Part shown: one piece after another, positions 43,724 to 56,361 of the stretch | Numbering within the stretch: position 1 is the stretch's first letter | How the letters are laid out: each line of letters opens with the position of its first letter | DNA from: Vagococcus fluvialis | Lineage (GTDB): Bacteria > Bacillota > Bacilli > Lactobacillales > Vagococcaceae | Direction of reading: 5' to 3' | Assembly (NCBI RefSeq): GCF_003337315.1 | Contig: NZ_QPJV01000004.1 | Coordinates: 62,001 to 126,000 of the forward strand | Length of the DNA: 64,000 nt | Notes under the pieces: model-generated | What the model saw: the letters and a program-made list of their open reading frames with translations, nothing else | Databases searched by the model: none | What the model was told of the DNA's origin: nothing | Made by a program: the position numbers and the translations under genes

Positions 43724-43936
43724 ATGCAATATATTGCAGCGGCTATCGCAGTTTTCGGTGCTTCTATTGGAGCAGCATATGGTAATGGTAAAGTAATTTC
43801 AAAAACACTTGAGTCAATGACTCGTCAACCAGAGTTATCTGGACAATTAAGAGCAACAATGTTTATCGGGGTAGCCTTAATCGAGGCTGTGCCAATCTTA
43901 GGTGTGGTTATCGCCCTAATCTTAGTCTTCAAGTAA
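43724..43936 (+). CDS. atpE: ATP synthase F0 subunit c
   Basis: A 70-residue hairpin protein with AGGAGG before ATG. Two helices flank the polar loop TRQPEL; the ion-carrying residue is E54 in ALIEAVPI. The Gln and Glu-Ser/Thr pattern of sodium-type c subunits is absent, which suggests protons. Confidence 0.95.
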   Translation: MQYIAAAIAVFGASIGAAYGNGKVISKTLESMTRQPELSGQLRATMFIGVALIEAVPILGVVIALILVFK

Positions 43937-43996
43937 TAATAAAAATTAGAGAAGAGTCATTTTTTTAATGACGAAGGAAGGAAGTGTAGTAAACTT

Positions 43997-44518
43997 ATGA
44001 TCCAACAATTAGTCGTGGCTAATGCAGGTCAAGGTATGCTAAGTACAATCCTTTTTGTTACTGTTTCTTTTCTAGTCTTGTTACTGGCTTTGAAGAAATT
44101 TGCATGGGGTCCTGTAGTTGATATGATGCAAGCGCGTGAAGACAAAATCGCGTCAGATATTGATAATGCAGAGAAATCTAAAATTGAAGCCGATAAATTA
44201 GGCAAGCAAAGAGAAATGGAACTAAAGCAGTCACGTACTGAAGCGCAAGGAATTATCGCTCAAGCTAAAGAAACAGCTGAGAATAACGCTCATGCTATTT
44301 TATTAGAAGCCGAGGAGCATGCAACTCGTATTAAAAAGCAAGCTCATGAGGATTTACGCATTGAACGTGAACGAATGATTGACGAAGCAAAAAAAGAAGT
44401 AGCAGATTTATCTGTAGAAATTGCTTCTAAAATTCTTAAAAAGGAATTATCGGCGAGCACTCATCAAGAGTTAATTCAATCTAGTATTGAAAAGCTAGGA
44501 GTCGATGAAGATGAATAG
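43997..44518 (+). CDS. atpF: ATP synthase F0 subunit b
   Basis: A 173-residue protein: one membrane helix at residues 15-35 (LSTILFVTVSFLVLLLALKK), then a long charged helix that dimerises as the peripheral stalk. The best Shine-Dalgarno (AAGGAAG) is unusually far from ATG 43997 (about 12 nt), so expression may be tuned down. Its end overlaps atpH. Confidence 0.93.
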   Translation: MIQQLVVANAGQGMLSTILFVTVSFLVLLLALKKFAWGPVVDMMQAREDKIASDIDNAEKSKIEADKLGKQREMELKQSRTEAQGIIAQAKETAENNAHAILLEAEEHATRIKKQAHEDLRIERERMIDEAKKEVADLSVEIASKILKKELSASTHQELIQSSIEKLGVDEDE

Positions 44519-45050
44519 AAAATATACTGTAGCAAAAACTTATGGTAAGGCTTTATATTCTGAGGCATTACAATTAAATTCAGTTTCTGAAATTTATCAA
44601 GAAATGCTTCAGTTAAGAGAAGTTTATCGTCAAGTACCTGACTTAGGAGATATCTTAACAGATGATCGTTTATCAGTGTATGAGAAAGTTAACATTGTTA
44701 AAGATCTGGAAAATAGTTTCAGTGATGCTGTAGCCAAATTTATTCATACAGTTTATGACTATGGACGTATGGATGAAATGCCACAAATCATTGATGAATT
44801 TGAACATTTATATTATGAACAATTCGGTATTATTGTTGTTGATGTAACAACAGCCGTTGCTCTTAATATGGATCAAAGACATGATTTAGAAAATCGCTTA
44901 GCGAAACAATTTCATGCTAATAAAGTTGTTATTCGACCAAAATTAAACCCAAACATTATGGGTGGAATGATTATCGAATCTGAACATCGTGTCATTGATC
45001 AAAGCGTTAGAAGTGAATTATCAGAAATTCATGCAGCGTTACTTAAATGA
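44511..45050 (+). CDS. atpH: ATP synthase F1 subunit delta
   Basis: A 179-residue delta (OSCP) subunit. ATG 44511, 9 nt after AGGAG, is preferred to ATG 44505; it overlaps the atpF stop by 8 nt. N-terminal helices (YTVAKTYGKALYSEALQLN) bind alpha, and the C-terminal GGMIIESEHRVIDQSVRSEL binds the b stalk. Confidence 0.93.
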   Translation: MNRKYTVAKTYGKALYSEALQLNSVSEIYQEMLQLREVYRQVPDLGDILTDDRLSVYEKVNIVKDLENSFSDAVAKFIHTVYDYGRMDEMPQIIDEFEHLYYEQFGIIVVDVTTAVALNMDQRHDLENRLAKQFHANKVVIRPKLNPNIMGGMIIESEHRVIDQSVRSELSEIHAALLK

Positions 45051-45069
45051 TACAAAAGTGACAAGGTGA

Positions 45070-46620
<1,551 letters not shown>

Positions 46621-46636
46621 AAAGTGGTGATTGAGC

Positions 46637-47554
46637 ATGGGCGGTTCCCTTATAGATATTAAAAAGAGAATAGCTTCAACTAAGAAGACGAGTCAAATTA
46701 CAAGTGCTATGCGTATGGTAGCAGCTTCCAAATTGACAAAATCTGAACAATCATCTAAACGTTTTCAAGAGTATGCAATGAAAGTAAGAAGCATTACAAC
46801 TCACTTAGCGTCTTCGCAATTACAAGCGATTGAAAATGCGGATTTTTCTAGTTTTGAAGATAGTATGGAAATGTACCATAAGCTATTAATTGCTCGTCCA
46901 GTGAAGAAAACAGGCTACATTATTATTACTTCAGATAAAGGTTTAGCTGGTGGTTATAATAGTTCTATCTTAAAAAACACTTTAGAGATACTTCAACGTG
47001 ACCATGAAAGTCAAAATGAAGTAGTCATTATGTCAATTGGTAGTGTCGGTGCTAACTTTTTCAAACACCGTGACATTCCAGTAGCATATGAATTAAGAGG
47101 ATTAAGTGACCATCCAACTTATAATGAAATTCGTAAAATAGTTAACTCAACGATTCAAATGTATAACAATGAGGTATTTGATGAATTGTACGTATGTTAC
47201 AACCATCATGTTAATACATTGTCTTCAGCATTCCGTGCTGAAAAAATGTTACCAATTCAAGATTTGGATTCAAGTGAGGCTACAACTTACGAACAAGATT
47301 ATACATTAGAACCTTCTGAAGACGCGATTTTAAATACGTTACTGCCCTTATACGCTGAAAGTTTAATCTACGGTGCAGTGTTAGATTCTAAAACTGCTGA
47401 ACATGCTGCACGTATGACAGCAATGAAAAGTGCAACAGATAATGCAGAGAATATTATTGATGATTTGACGATTTCCTATAATAGGGCACGTCAAGCAGCA
47501 ATTACTGAAGAAATCACAGAAATCGTCGGTGGTGCAGCAGCTTTAGAAGATTAA
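46637..47554 (+). CDS. atpG: ATP synthase F1 subunit gamma
   Basis: A 305-residue central stalk subunit. ATG 46637 follows GTGGTGA; a TTG 6 nt upstream is less likely. N-terminal [20 protein letters not shown] and the C-terminal coiled-coil helix ending [20 protein letters not shown] are the rotor shaft that turns within alpha and beta. Confidence 0.95.
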   Translation: MGGSLIDIKKRIASTKKTSQITSAMRMVAASKLTKSEQSSKRFQEYAMKVRSITTHLASSQLQAIENADFSSFEDSMEMYHKLLIARPVKKTGYIIITSDKGLAGGYNSSILKNTLEILQRDHESQNEVVIMSIGSVGANFFKHRDIPVAYELRGLSDHPTYNEIRKIVNSTIQMYNNEVFDELYVCYNHHVNTLSSAFRAEKMLPIQDLDSSEATTYEQDYTLEPSEDAILNTLLPLYAESLIYGAVLDSKTAEHAARMTAMKSATDNAENIIDDLTISYNRARQAAITEEITEIVGGAAALED

Positions 47555-47570
47555 CGGGGAGGAAATTTAG

Positions 47571-48977
<1,407 letters not shown>

Positions 48978-48993
48978 GAAGGGGGAAGAAAAT

Positions 48994-49422
48994 ATGAGTT
49001 CCTTCATCGTAAACATTGTAACGCCAAGTGGTGTTATCTATGATCACGAAGCAAAATTTTTAGTAGCTAGTACTCAAGCAGGTTCACTAGGTGTTTTACC
49101 AAATCATTCACCTTTAATTTCACCACTTAATATTGATGCTTTACGTATTGATTTAGTTGGTGAGGAAGAAGGAGTTTCTGATTGGGTAGCAGTTAATGGA
49201 GGCATTATCGAAATTCGTGATAATGTTGTATCTATTATTGCCAATAGTGCAGAGACAGAAGAGGATATCGATGTTTCTCGTGCTGAAGAAGCCAAAAAAC
49301 GTGCTAAAGCTAAAATCGAAGAAGCTAAGCAAAGTGATAATCATGATATTGATTTAGCTCGTGCTCAAGTAGCTTTAACAAGAGCGATTAATCGATTAAA
49401 TGTAGCTAATAAAAAAAGGTAA
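48994..49422 (+). CDS. atpC: ATP synthase F1 subunit epsilon
   Basis: A 142-residue subunit with an N-terminal beta-sandwich (VNIVTPSGVIYDHEAKFLVA, GSLGVLPNHSPLISPL) and a C-terminal helical hairpin that can inhibit ATP hydrolysis. AAGGGGGAAG precedes the ATG. It is the last gene of the operon. Confidence 0.95.
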   Translation: MSSFIVNIVTPSGVIYDHEAKFLVASTQAGSLGVLPNHSPLISPLNIDALRIDLVGEEEGVSDWVAVNGGIIEIRDNVVSIIANSAETEEDIDVSRAEEAKKRAKAKIEEAKQSDNHDIDLARAQVALTRAINRLNVANKKR

Positions 49423-49450
49423 AGAGTTGTCAAACTCTTTACCTTTTTCT
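49415..49450 (+). terminator. Terminator of the atp operon
   Basis: AAAGGTAAAGAGTT and AACTCTTTACCTTT form a 14-bp stem with a 4-nt loop and a T run; it begins inside the last codons of atpC. Confidence 0.93.
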
Positions 49451-49496
49451 TTTTTATCGTTAAAATATATCATGTATCGAAAGGTGGTTTTAAGAG

Positions 49497-49733
49497 ATGT
49501 ATGGCGTTGATACCTTAGTCCGCATTTTTAGTCACTTTGCTTTTATTTATTTAGCTTTTTGGGGATTACAAGCAATGAGACTAGATTTACTATTTAAAAA
49601 GGGGCAGCAATATTACAAACAAATGCGAGTTGTTTTTGTCTTATTAGCTATCCTAATTGGTTATAATGCAAGTAATTTTTTCATGGAAGTCATGTTTTTA
49701 ACAAGAGATTTATTACAAGGTATTTTTTCATAA
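49497..49733 (+). CDS. DUF1146 (YwzB) small membrane protein
   Basis: A 78-residue protein with AAAGGTGG before ATG, two membrane helices and the DUF1146 core FWGLQAMRLDLLFKKGQ. The family usually stands between the atp operon and murA in Firmicutes; its function is unknown. MurA has its own extended -10 promoter after it. Confidence 0.88.
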   Translation: MYGVDTLVRIFSHFAFIYLAFWGLQAMRLDLLFKKGQQYYKQMRVVFVLLAILIGYNASNFFMEVMFLTRDLLQGIFS

Positions 49734-49838
49734 TGGTTAAACTAACCTAAATAATAATAAAAAATACCATTTTGTACACTCACATGTTATAATGATTGAG
49801 ATTTAATATGATATCCAGAAATTTTTGGAGGTAGAACT

Positions 49839-51128
49839 ATGGAGTACATTGAGGTTCGCAGTGGCAATAAACTGTTAGGACAAGTTAAAATAGAAGGTGC
49901 TAAAAATGCTGTATTACCAATTTTAGCAGGAGCATTATTAGCAGATCATGGTGAAACTGTTATTACAAATGCACCAATTCTTTCAGATGTTTTTATGATG
50001 AATAACGTCATTAAACATTTAAATACTGATATTGAATTTAACGAAGAAACAAATACAATTAAAATTAATGCTACAAGAGAATTAAAAAATGAAGCACCAT
50101 TTGAATATGTTAGTAAAATGAGAGCTTCAATTGTTGTTATGGGGCCACTATTAGCTCGTACAGGACATGCTAAAGTTGCTATGCCTGGTGGTTGTGCTAT
50201 TGGTAAGCGCCCAATTGATTTACATTTAAAAGGGTTCCAAGCCTTAGGTGCTACTATTACACAAACAAATGGTTATATCGAAGCGAAAGCTGACAAACTA
50301 AAAGGTGCTAGGATTTATTTAGATTTCCCAAGTGTTGGTGCCACACAAAATATTATGATGGCAGCTGTAAAAGCTGAAGGAACAACAGTCATTGAAAATG
50401 TAGCTAGAGAGCCTGAAATTGTTGATTTAGCTATCTATTTAAATAAAATGGGTGCTCAAATTGTAGGTGCGGGTACTGAATCAATTCGTATTGAGGGCGT
50501 TTCTTCATTAAAAGGAATTGAGCATGCTGTGGTTCAAGATAGAATCGAAGCTGGTACATTTATGGTGGCAGCAGCAGCTACAGGTGGTAATGTCTTAATT
50601 CAAGATGGTTTAATGGAACATAATCGTCCATTAATCTCAAAACTGATTGAAATGGGTGCTACTGTAACAGAAGAAGCAGCAGGTATTCGTGTTATTGGTC
50701 CAAAAGTCTTACAACCGGCTGATATTACGACATTACCACATCCAGGATTTCCAACTGATATGCAAGCACAAATGAGTGTTTTAATGACTTTAGCAAGTGG
50801 AACAAGTGTGTTATCTGAAACTGTATTTGAAAACAGATTCCAACATTTAGAAGAAATGAAGCGTATGGGAGCAAAATTCAGAGTCTCAGGCAATGTTGCT
50901 TATATTGACGGAGTTTTAGGTTTCCAAGGTGCTGAAGTTTCTGCAACAGACTTGAGAGCTGCAGCAGCCTTAATTATTGCTGGTTTAGTGGCAGATGGTG
51001 TGACAAAAGTTCATCATTTAGAATATTTAGACCGTGGTTATTATAATTTCCATAAAAAGTTACAAAAACTAGGCGCTTCTGTGGAGCGTATTAATGATGA
51101 AGTAAAAGCAACACAAACTTTTAACTAA
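49839..51128 (+). CDS. murA: UDP-N-acetylglucosamine 1-carboxyvinyltransferase MurA
   Basis: A 429-residue enzyme with GGAGG before ATG. The phosphoenolpyruvate- and substrate-binding motif GAKNAVLP is at residues 20-27, the catalytic Cys is C119 in [11 protein letters not shown] (target of fosfomycin), and the second EPSP-synthase-like half contains [12 protein letters not shown]. It catalyses the first committed step of peptidoglycan synthesis. An extended -10 TGT-TATAAT lies at 49785-49793. Low-GC Gram-positives often have two murA copies; which one this is cannot be decided here, but its place after DUF1146 fits MurAA. Confidence 0.95.
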   Translation: MEYIEVRSGNKLLGQVKIEGAKNAVLPILAGALLADHGETVITNAPILSDVFMMNNVIKHLNTDIEFNEETNTIKINATRELKNEAPFEYVSKMRASIVVMGPLLARTGHAKVAMPGGCAIGKRPIDLHLKGFQALGATITQTNGYIEAKADKLKGARIYLDFPSVGATQNIMMAAVKAEGTTVIENVAREPEIVDLAIYLNKMGAQIVGAGTESIRIEGVSSLKGIEHAVVQDRIEAGTFMVAAAATGGNVLIQDGLMEHNRPLISKLIEMGATVTEEAAGIRVIGPKVLQPADITTLPHPGFPTDMQAQMSVLMTLASGTSVLSETVFENRFQHLEEMKRMGAKFRVSGNVAYIDGVLGFQGAEVSATDLRAAAALIIAGLVADGVTKVHHLEYLDRGYYNFHKKLQKLGASVERINDEVKATQTFN

Positions 51129-51143
51129 TTAAGGAGAGATAAA

Positions 51144-51323
51144 ATGAGTAGCATAAGTAAACAGATTATTATACAGGTATCCCTTGTTATATTAGCTATA
51201 ATTATGCTAATCCTTTTGTTTTTCATTGGAGTTCGAATTGGGTATGTGACACTTGGAAAAGGTCACCCATCTGATACTTTTAAAGCTGAAACATGGCAAC
51301 ATATTTTAGATTTTATTAAATAA
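51144..51323 (+). CDS. epuA: EpuA family small membrane protein
   Basis: A 59-residue ORF with AAGGAGAG before ATG 51144, 15 nt after murA. A basic N-terminus is followed by a hydrophobic helix (residues 9-31) and an outer tail GHPSDTFKAETWQHILDFIK. The motif DxFxxxTWQHILDFI is the EpuA hallmark (PF11772, often mislabelled RNA polymerase beta subunit). In streptococci epuA also follows murA. Function unknown; co-expression with murA suggests a cell envelope role. Confidence 0.85.
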   Translation: MSSISKQIIIQVSLVILAIIMLILLFFIGVRIGYVTLGKGHPSDTFKAETWQHILDFIK

Positions 51324-51330
51324 TATTCTT

Positions 51331-51360
51331 GAGGCTAACTGTAAAGGTTTGCCTCTTTTA
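51331..51360 (+). terminator. Terminator after epuA
   Basis: GAGGC-T-AAC pairs with GTT-T-GCCTC, followed by TTTTA. The stem has one T-T mismatch. Confidence 0.75.
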
Positions 51361-51391
51361 TTCTAATTAAGGAAAGCGTGTTGAATCAAAA

Positions 51392-51673
51392 GTGTTTAAA
51401 AAAATTTTTATTGCACCTGTTAGGTTTTATCAACGATTTATCTCACCTTTGTTTCCTAGAAGTTGTCGTTATCATCCTACTTGTTCTCAATATATGATTG
51501 ATGCCATTAATTATCATGGACCAATTAAAGGGGTTACAATGGGAACTAGTCGTATTTTAAGATGCCATCCATTTGTAAAGGGTGGAATTGATTACGTACC
51601 AAGAAAATTTACTTTAAAAAGAAACCCAGATGAAAATTATGCAGGACCTTATAAACGTAAAGAAAACAAGTAA
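51392..51673 (+). CDS. yidD: YidD membrane protein insertion efficiency factor
   Basis: A 93-residue protein starting at GTG, with AAGGAAAG about 16 nt upstream (loose). The family core is [31 protein letters not shown] and [13 protein letters not shown]. YidD assists YidC-dependent insertion of inner membrane proteins. It is a single gene whose terminator overlaps its last codons. Confidence 0.92.
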   Translation: MFKKIFIAPVRFYQRFISPLFPRSCRYHPTCSQYMIDAINYHGPIKGVTMGTSRILRCHPFVKGGIDYVPRKFTLKRNPDENYAGPYKRKENK

Positions 51674-51694
51674 AAATCTTGTTTTCTTTTTTTG
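51661..51694 (+). terminator. Terminator of yidD
   Basis: AGAAAACAAG and CTTGTTTTCT form a 10-bp stem around a 7-nt loop, followed by TTTTTTTG. Confidence 0.88.
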
Positions 51695-51801
51695 TTTGAA
51701 TTGTCTGAATATTCTGTTGACATTGTATTAGAATTTGGTTATAGTTATAAACATCTTAATTAAAAATATTTAATTTATCCAATGAATAAGGGGGAGTTAT
51801 T

Positions 51802-52977
51802 ATGAAAAAACTTATGGGAATGCTATTTGCAAGTGCTATTCTACTTTCAGCATGTGGAGCGCCTGGAGGAGGCGGAGCAACAAATGAAAAAGAAGGAAAA
51901 AAATCAGATTCTGATACGATAAAAATTGGGCTGAATTTAGAATTATCTGGTGCAGTTGCAGCTTATGGTAATCAAGAAAAAGAAGGTGCTGAATTAGCTG
52001 TTGAGGAAATCAATGCTAAAGGTGGCATCAAGGGTAAAAAAATCGAACTTGTCATTAAAGACAATAAATCAGATACTGCTGAGGCTGCGGCTGTAGCTGC
52101 TAACCTGACAACAAAAGAGAATGTTGTAGCTATTATTGGACCAGCAACATCTGGAGCTTCTAAAGCTCAAATTCCTAATGTCACAAAAGCTAAGGTGCCA
52201 GTCATTACACCTTCAGGAACAGATGATGCGATTACAGTTGTTAATGATGCTGTTCAAGAATTTATTTTTAGAGCATGTTTCCAAGATTCTTTCCAAGGAG
52301 TTATTTTAGCTAATTATGCCATGAATAATTTAGATGCTAAAAAAGCAGTTGTGATTGGAGATGTTTCAAGTGATTATGCAAAAGGTTTATCGAAATCATT
52401 TAAAGACACATTTACAGGTGAGATTGTAGCTGATGAGAAATTTAATCAAAAAGATAAAGATTTCAAAGCTATTTTAACTAAAATAAAAGATAAAGATTTT
52501 GATTTCATCTATCTACCAGGTTACTATGAAGAAGCAGGTTTAATTATTAAACAAGCTCGTGAAATGGGAATTGAGCAACCAATCTTAGGAGCTGATGGTT
52601 TCTCTGATGAAAAATTAGGTGACATTGCTGGAAAAAATAATATGAATGATATTTACTATACAGCACACTTCTCAGATCAAGCTCCTAGTTCTGAAAAAGT
52701 AACAGAATTCATTGACGCTTTTAAAACTAAATATAATAAAGCTCCAAGCTCATTTAACGCTTTAGCTTATGATTCAGTTTATATGTTAGCAGAAGCAATT
52801 GATAAAGCTGGTGAAGCTGATAGTGAAAAAATTACAGAACAACTTGCAAGCTTAAAAGATTTTGATGGTGTGACAGGTAAAATGACAATGGATAAAAATC
52901 ATAACCCTGAAAAAGCAGCTGTCGTTATCGGATTAAATGAAGGTAAAGAAGCATCAGCTGATGTTGTAAACCCATAA
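51802..52977 (+). CDS. livJ: Branched-chain amino acid ABC transporter, substrate-binding lipoprotein
   Basis: A 391-residue lipoprotein with lipobox LSAC (C18) and a Gly-rich linker. The mature part is a Leu/Ile/Val-binding-type periplasmic fold: IKIGLNLELSGAVAAYGNQE, LTTKENVVAIIGPATSGASK, TPSGTDDAI and FNALAYDSVYMLAEAI. GGGGGAG precedes the ATG. It captures leucine, isoleucine or valine for LivHMGF. A terminator-like hairpin stands before livH, so this subunit is probably made in excess. Confidence 0.93.
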   Translation: MKKLMGMLFASAILLSACGAPGGGGATNEKEGKKSDSDTIKIGLNLELSGAVAAYGNQEKEGAELAVEEINAKGGIKGKKIELVIKDNKSDTAEAAAVAANLTTKENVVAIIGPATSGASKAQIPNVTKAKVPVITPSGTDDAITVVNDAVQEFIFRACFQDSFQGVILANYAMNNLDAKKAVVIGDVSSDYAKGLSKSFKDTFTGEIVADEKFNQKDKDFKAILTKIKDKDFDFIYLPGYYEEAGLIIKQAREMGIEQPILGADGFSDEKLGDIAGKNNMNDIYYTAHFSDQAPSSEKVTEFIDAFKTKYNKAPSSFNALAYDSVYMLAEAIDKAGEADSEKITEQLASLKDFDGVTGKMTMDKNHNPEKAAVVIGLNEGKEASADVVNP

Positions 52978-52986
52978 AGGATTAAG

Positions 52987-53025
52987 AAGTAAGGGGGCAA
53001 TTTAAAAGCTTCCTTACTTTTTTTA
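52987..53025 (+). terminator. Intercistronic hairpin between livJ and livH
   Basis: AAGTAAGG and CCTTACTT form an 8-bp stem with a 17-nt loop, followed by a T run. A partial terminator here would yield more binding protein than membrane and ATPase subunits. Confidence 0.75.
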
Positions 53026-53046
53026 TTAAAGAGGAGGTAAACTCAA

Positions 53047-53922
53047 ATGGACTTTTTTCAACAATTAATAAATGGTCTATCTCTCGGAAGTATCTATGCT
53101 TTATTAGCATTAGGCTATACGATGGTTTATGGCATTATTAAATTAATTAACTTTGCGCATGGCGAGATTTATATGGTAGGAGCATTTGTAGGTTATTATG
53201 TGACAAATCAGTGGAAGCTTAGTTTAATTCCAACCTTGTTAATATCAATGGCAATTTGTTCTGTTCTAGGCGTTTTAATTGAATTTCTTGCCTACAGACC
53301 ACTTAGAAAATCAACAAGGATAGCAGCACTTATTACGGCCATTGGTGTTTCATTTTTAATTCAATCATTAATGATTTATTTTATTGGAGCAGATACAAGG
53401 CCATTTCCACAAATTATTGAAAATACAAATTATGATGTCGGTTTATTTACAATTAGTAAAATTCAATTAATGATTTTAACAACGTCATTAGTTTTAATGT
53501 TTTTACTTCAAGTTATTGTTAAATACACTAAAATGGGAAAAGCAATGCGTGCAGTTAGTGTGGATGCTGATGCGGCTCAGTTAATGGGAATTAACGTTAA
53601 TCACACTATCTCTTTCACATTTGCTATAGGTTCATCATTAGCAGCAGCTGGTGGTGTGTTAATTGGTCTTTACTATAATAGTATTGACCCAATGATGGGA
53701 GTTGCTCCAGGTCTTAAAGCTTTCATTGCTGCCGTATTTGGAGGAATCGGAATTATTCCAGGAGCTGCGTTAGGCGGCTTTTCAATTGGAATTATTGAAA
53801 CCTTTGTAAGTGCTCTTGGTTTTACAGCTTACCGAGACGCTGTGGTGTATGCTATTTTGATTATTGTCTTATTAGTTAGACCAGCAGGCTTATTAGGTAA
53901 AAATGTCAAAGAAAAAGTGTAG
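53047..53922 (+). CDS. livH: Branched-chain amino acid ABC transporter permease LivH
   Basis: A 291-residue permease with GAGGAGG before ATG and about eight helices. Family motifs are LGSIYALLALGYTMVYGIIK, INFAHGEIYMVGAF, and the ATPase-contact loop GMGKAMRAVSVDADAAQLMG (here KMGKAMRAVSVD). It forms the membrane channel together with LivM. Confidence 0.94.
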   Translation: MDFFQQLINGLSLGSIYALLALGYTMVYGIIKLINFAHGEIYMVGAFVGYYVTNQWKLSLIPTLLISMAICSVLGVLIEFLAYRPLRKSTRIAALITAIGVSFLIQSLMIYFIGADTRPFPQIIENTNYDVGLFTISKIQLMILTTSLVLMFLLQVIVKYTKMGKAMRAVSVDADAAQLMGINVNHTISFTFAIGSSLAAAGGVLIGLYYNSIDPMMGVAPGLKAFIAAVFGGIGIIPGAALGGFSIGIIETFVSALGFTAYRDAVVYAILIIVLLVRPAGLLGKNVKEKV

Positions 53923-53931
53923 GTGATTAAA

Positions 53932-54900
53932 ATGAAAAAAAATATGAAAGCAAATCTTTCGTGGCTAGGACTAATGGCAACTGGATTTATTATATTAGCA
54001 ATAACTTATTCTACAGGTTTAATGTCACCTGTTATGGAAAATGCTTTAGTAATGATTGGAATAAATATTATTTTAGCAGTTGGCTTAAACTTAGTTATTG
54101 GTGTTTCTGGTCAGTTTTCTTTAGGACATGCTGGATTTATGGCAATTGGTGCTTATGCTACTGCCATTCTTTCCATGAAGACACCAACACTAACTGGATT
54201 TTTAACAGGTCTTTTAGTAGGAGCTCTATTATCAGGTCTGGTAGCTTTAATTGTTGGGATACCAACACTGCGTTTATCAGGAGATTATTTAGCAATTGCA
54301 ACATTAGGTGTTGCAGAAATTATTAGAACATTAATTATGAATTTAGATCATATTACAAATGGTCCAGCAGGTCTGTTTGGGATTACGCCATTTGTTACTT
54401 GGTCAATGGTTTATGTGATTGTCTGTGTTACAACACTAATTACTACTAATTTTATTAATAGCCCAGCAGGTAGAGCGACACTTTCCGTTCGTGAAAACGA
54501 AATTGCTGCTGAGTCTATGGGAGTTAATACAACGAAATATAAAGTAGTAGCTTTTGTAATTGGAGCTATGACAGCAGCAATTGCAGGTGGTCTTTATGCT
54601 AGCTACATTCAGACTATAGTTCCCGGAAACTTTGATTTTATGAAATCAATTGATATTTTAATAATTGTTGTATTTGGTGGAGTTGGTAGTATTACAGGTA
54701 CATTTATTGCAGCTCTTGCTCTTGGGTTTTTAAATATGTTCTTACAAGATGCTGGTGCTATTCGAATGATTATTTATGCGTTAGCTCTTGTTGTGATTAT
54801 GATTTTCAAACCAACTGGCTTACTTGGTACTGCTGAGTTGTCCTTCAAAAAAATATTTAATAAAGGAGGACAAGGTAATGTCACTTCTAAAAGTAAATAA
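53932..54900 (+). CDS. livM: Branched-chain amino acid ABC transporter permease LivM
   Basis: A 322-residue permease; ATG 53932 follows AGGTGA (GTG 53923 is an alternative). Motifs: VGLNLVIGVSGQFSLGHAGF, YLAIATLGVAEIIRTL, and the coupling loop AGRATLSVRENEIAAESMGV. It overlaps livG by 23 nt, which links their translation. Confidence 0.94.
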   Translation: MKKNMKANLSWLGLMATGFIILAITYSTGLMSPVMENALVMIGINIILAVGLNLVIGVSGQFSLGHAGFMAIGAYATAILSMKTPTLTGFLTGLLVGALLSGLVALIVGIPTLRLSGDYLAIATLGVAEIIRTLIMNLDHITNGPAGLFGITPFVTWSMVYVIVCVTTLITTNFINSPAGRATLSVRENEIAAESMGVNTTKYKVVAFVIGAMTAAIAGGLYASYIQTIVPGNFDFMKSIDILIIVVFGGVGSITGTFIAALALGFLNMFLQDAGAIRMIIYALALVVIMIFKPTGLLGTAELSFKKIFNKGGQGNVTSKSK

Positions 54901-55654
54901 TTTAACTAAAAACTTCGGAGGTTTAGCAGCTGTCTCTAATGTGAATCTATACTTAGATAAAAATGAATTAGTTGGCTTGATTGGACCAAATGGTGCTGGG
55001 AAAACAACTTTATTTAACCTTTTAACAGGTGTTTATGAGCCGAGTGAAGGGGATGTTTTATTTGGTGATGGAGAAAGTACTAAAAGATTAAACGGCATTA
55101 AACCCTTTAAAATTGCTAATCTAGGATTGAGTCGAACATTCCAAAATATTCGTTTATTTAAAGAGTTAACAGTTTTAGATAATGTTTTGATTGCTATGAC
55201 AGGGCGAAAAAAAATAGGTGTTTTAACAGGGATTTTAAGATTACCTAAGTATTTTAAAGTTGAAAATGAAATGGAAGAAAGAGCACGGGAACTGCTTTCA
55301 ATTTTTGATTTATTAGATAAAGAAACTTCAAAAGCAAAAAATTTATCTTACGGAGAACAAAGACGCCTTGAAATCGTTCGTGCTTTAGCAACTGATCCTA
55401 AAATTTTATTTTTAGATGAACCAGCAGCTGGAATGAACCCACAAGAAACTGCTGAGTTAACAGAATTAATTAAACGAATTCAAAAAGAATTTGATTTAAC
55501 TATTCTCTTAATTGAGCATGATATGTCGTTAGTAATGGATGTTTGCGAAAGGATTTATGTGTTAGAGTATGGTCAGTTAATTGCTGAAGGAGTACCTGAG
55601 GAAATTAAGACCAATAAACGAGTAATTGAAGCGTATTTAGGTGGTGAAATGTAA
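54878..55654 (+). CDS. livG: Branched-chain amino acid ABC transporter ATPase LivG
   Basis: A 258-residue ATPase; ATG 54878 follows AAAGGAGG, while the longer frame from 54824 lies inside livM. Walker A is GPNGAGKTT near residue 36, the signature is LSYGEQRRLEI, Walker B is ILFLDEPAAGMNP. LSYGE instead of LSGGQ is normal for LivG. Energises uptake together with LivF. Confidence 0.95.
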   Translation: MSLLKVNNLTKNFGGLAAVSNVNLYLDKNELVGLIGPNGAGKTTLFNLLTGVYEPSEGDVLFGDGESTKRLNGIKPFKIANLGLSRTFQNIRLFKELTVLDNVLIAMTGRKKIGVLTGILRLPKYFKVENEMEERARELLSIFDLLDKETSKAKNLSYGEQRRLEIVRALATDPKILFLDEPAAGMNPQETAELTELIKRIQKEFDLTILLIEHDMSLVMDVCERIYVLEYGQLIAEGVPEEIKTNKRVIEAYLGGEM

Positions 55655-56358
55655 TGTTGAATGTTGAGAATATATCTGTTCATTATGGAATGATTCAGGC
55701 GGTAAAAGGGATTTCTTTTGAAGTAAAGGAAGGAGAAATCGTTTCTTTAATTGGTGCCAATGGGGCTGGGAAAACAACTATTCTAAGAACAATTTCTGGA
55801 CTGGTTAGACCGAGTAAAGGAACTATTCTTTTTGAAGGTAAAAATATCGAAAAGGAGACATCACCAAAAATTGTGGCTTCAGGATTAGTCCAAGTGCCAG
55901 AAGGTCGTCATGTATTTACAGGAATGACTGTTATGGAAAATTTAGAATTAGGTGCTTTTCTTTATAAAGATAAAAAAGAGAGTCAAGAGATTTTAACAAC
56001 TGTGTTTGATAGATTTCCGATTTTAAAAGAAAGAAAAAATCAAGATGCAGCCACACTTTCTGGTGGTGAGCAACAAATGCTTGCTATGGGAAGAGCTTTA
56101 ATGAGTCGTCCCAAATTACTTTTATTAGATGAGCCATCTATGGGACTTGCTCCAATTTTTATCAAAGAAATTTTTTCTATTATTGAGGAAATTAAAAATC
56201 AAGGAACAACGGTTTTGTTAATTGAACAAAATGCGAAAATGGCTTTAGGCATTGCTGATCGAGGATATGTATTAGAGACAGGGAAAATTGTTCTTGAAGG
56301 TAGTGGTCCTGAATTATTAAATAGTCCAGATATTCAAAAAGCGTACTTAGGAGGATAA
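55654..56358 (+). CDS. livF: Branched-chain amino acid ABC transporter ATPase LivF
   Basis: A 234-residue ATPase whose ATG overlaps the livG stop (TAATG). Walker A GANGAGKTT near residue 35, signature LSGGEQQMLAMGRAL, Walker B LLLLDEPSMGLAP. The last transporter gene of the operon. Confidence 0.95.
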   Translation: MLNVENISVHYGMIQAVKGISFEVKEGEIVSLIGANGAGKTTILRTISGLVRPSKGTILFEGKNIEKETSPKIVASGLVQVPEGRHVFTGMTVMENLELGAFLYKDKKESQEILTTVFDRFPILKERKNQDAATLSGGEQQMLAMGRALMSRPKLLLLDEPSMGLAPIFIKEIFSIIEEIKNQGTTVLLIEQNAKMALGIADRGYVLETGKIVLEGSGPELLNSPDIQKAYLGG

Positions 56359-56361
56359 GTG

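Noticed and set aside
53961-54326. 121-codon ORF in another frame within livM
   Set aside because: Rich in Trp, Cys and Asn, no start signal, lies in the middle of livM.
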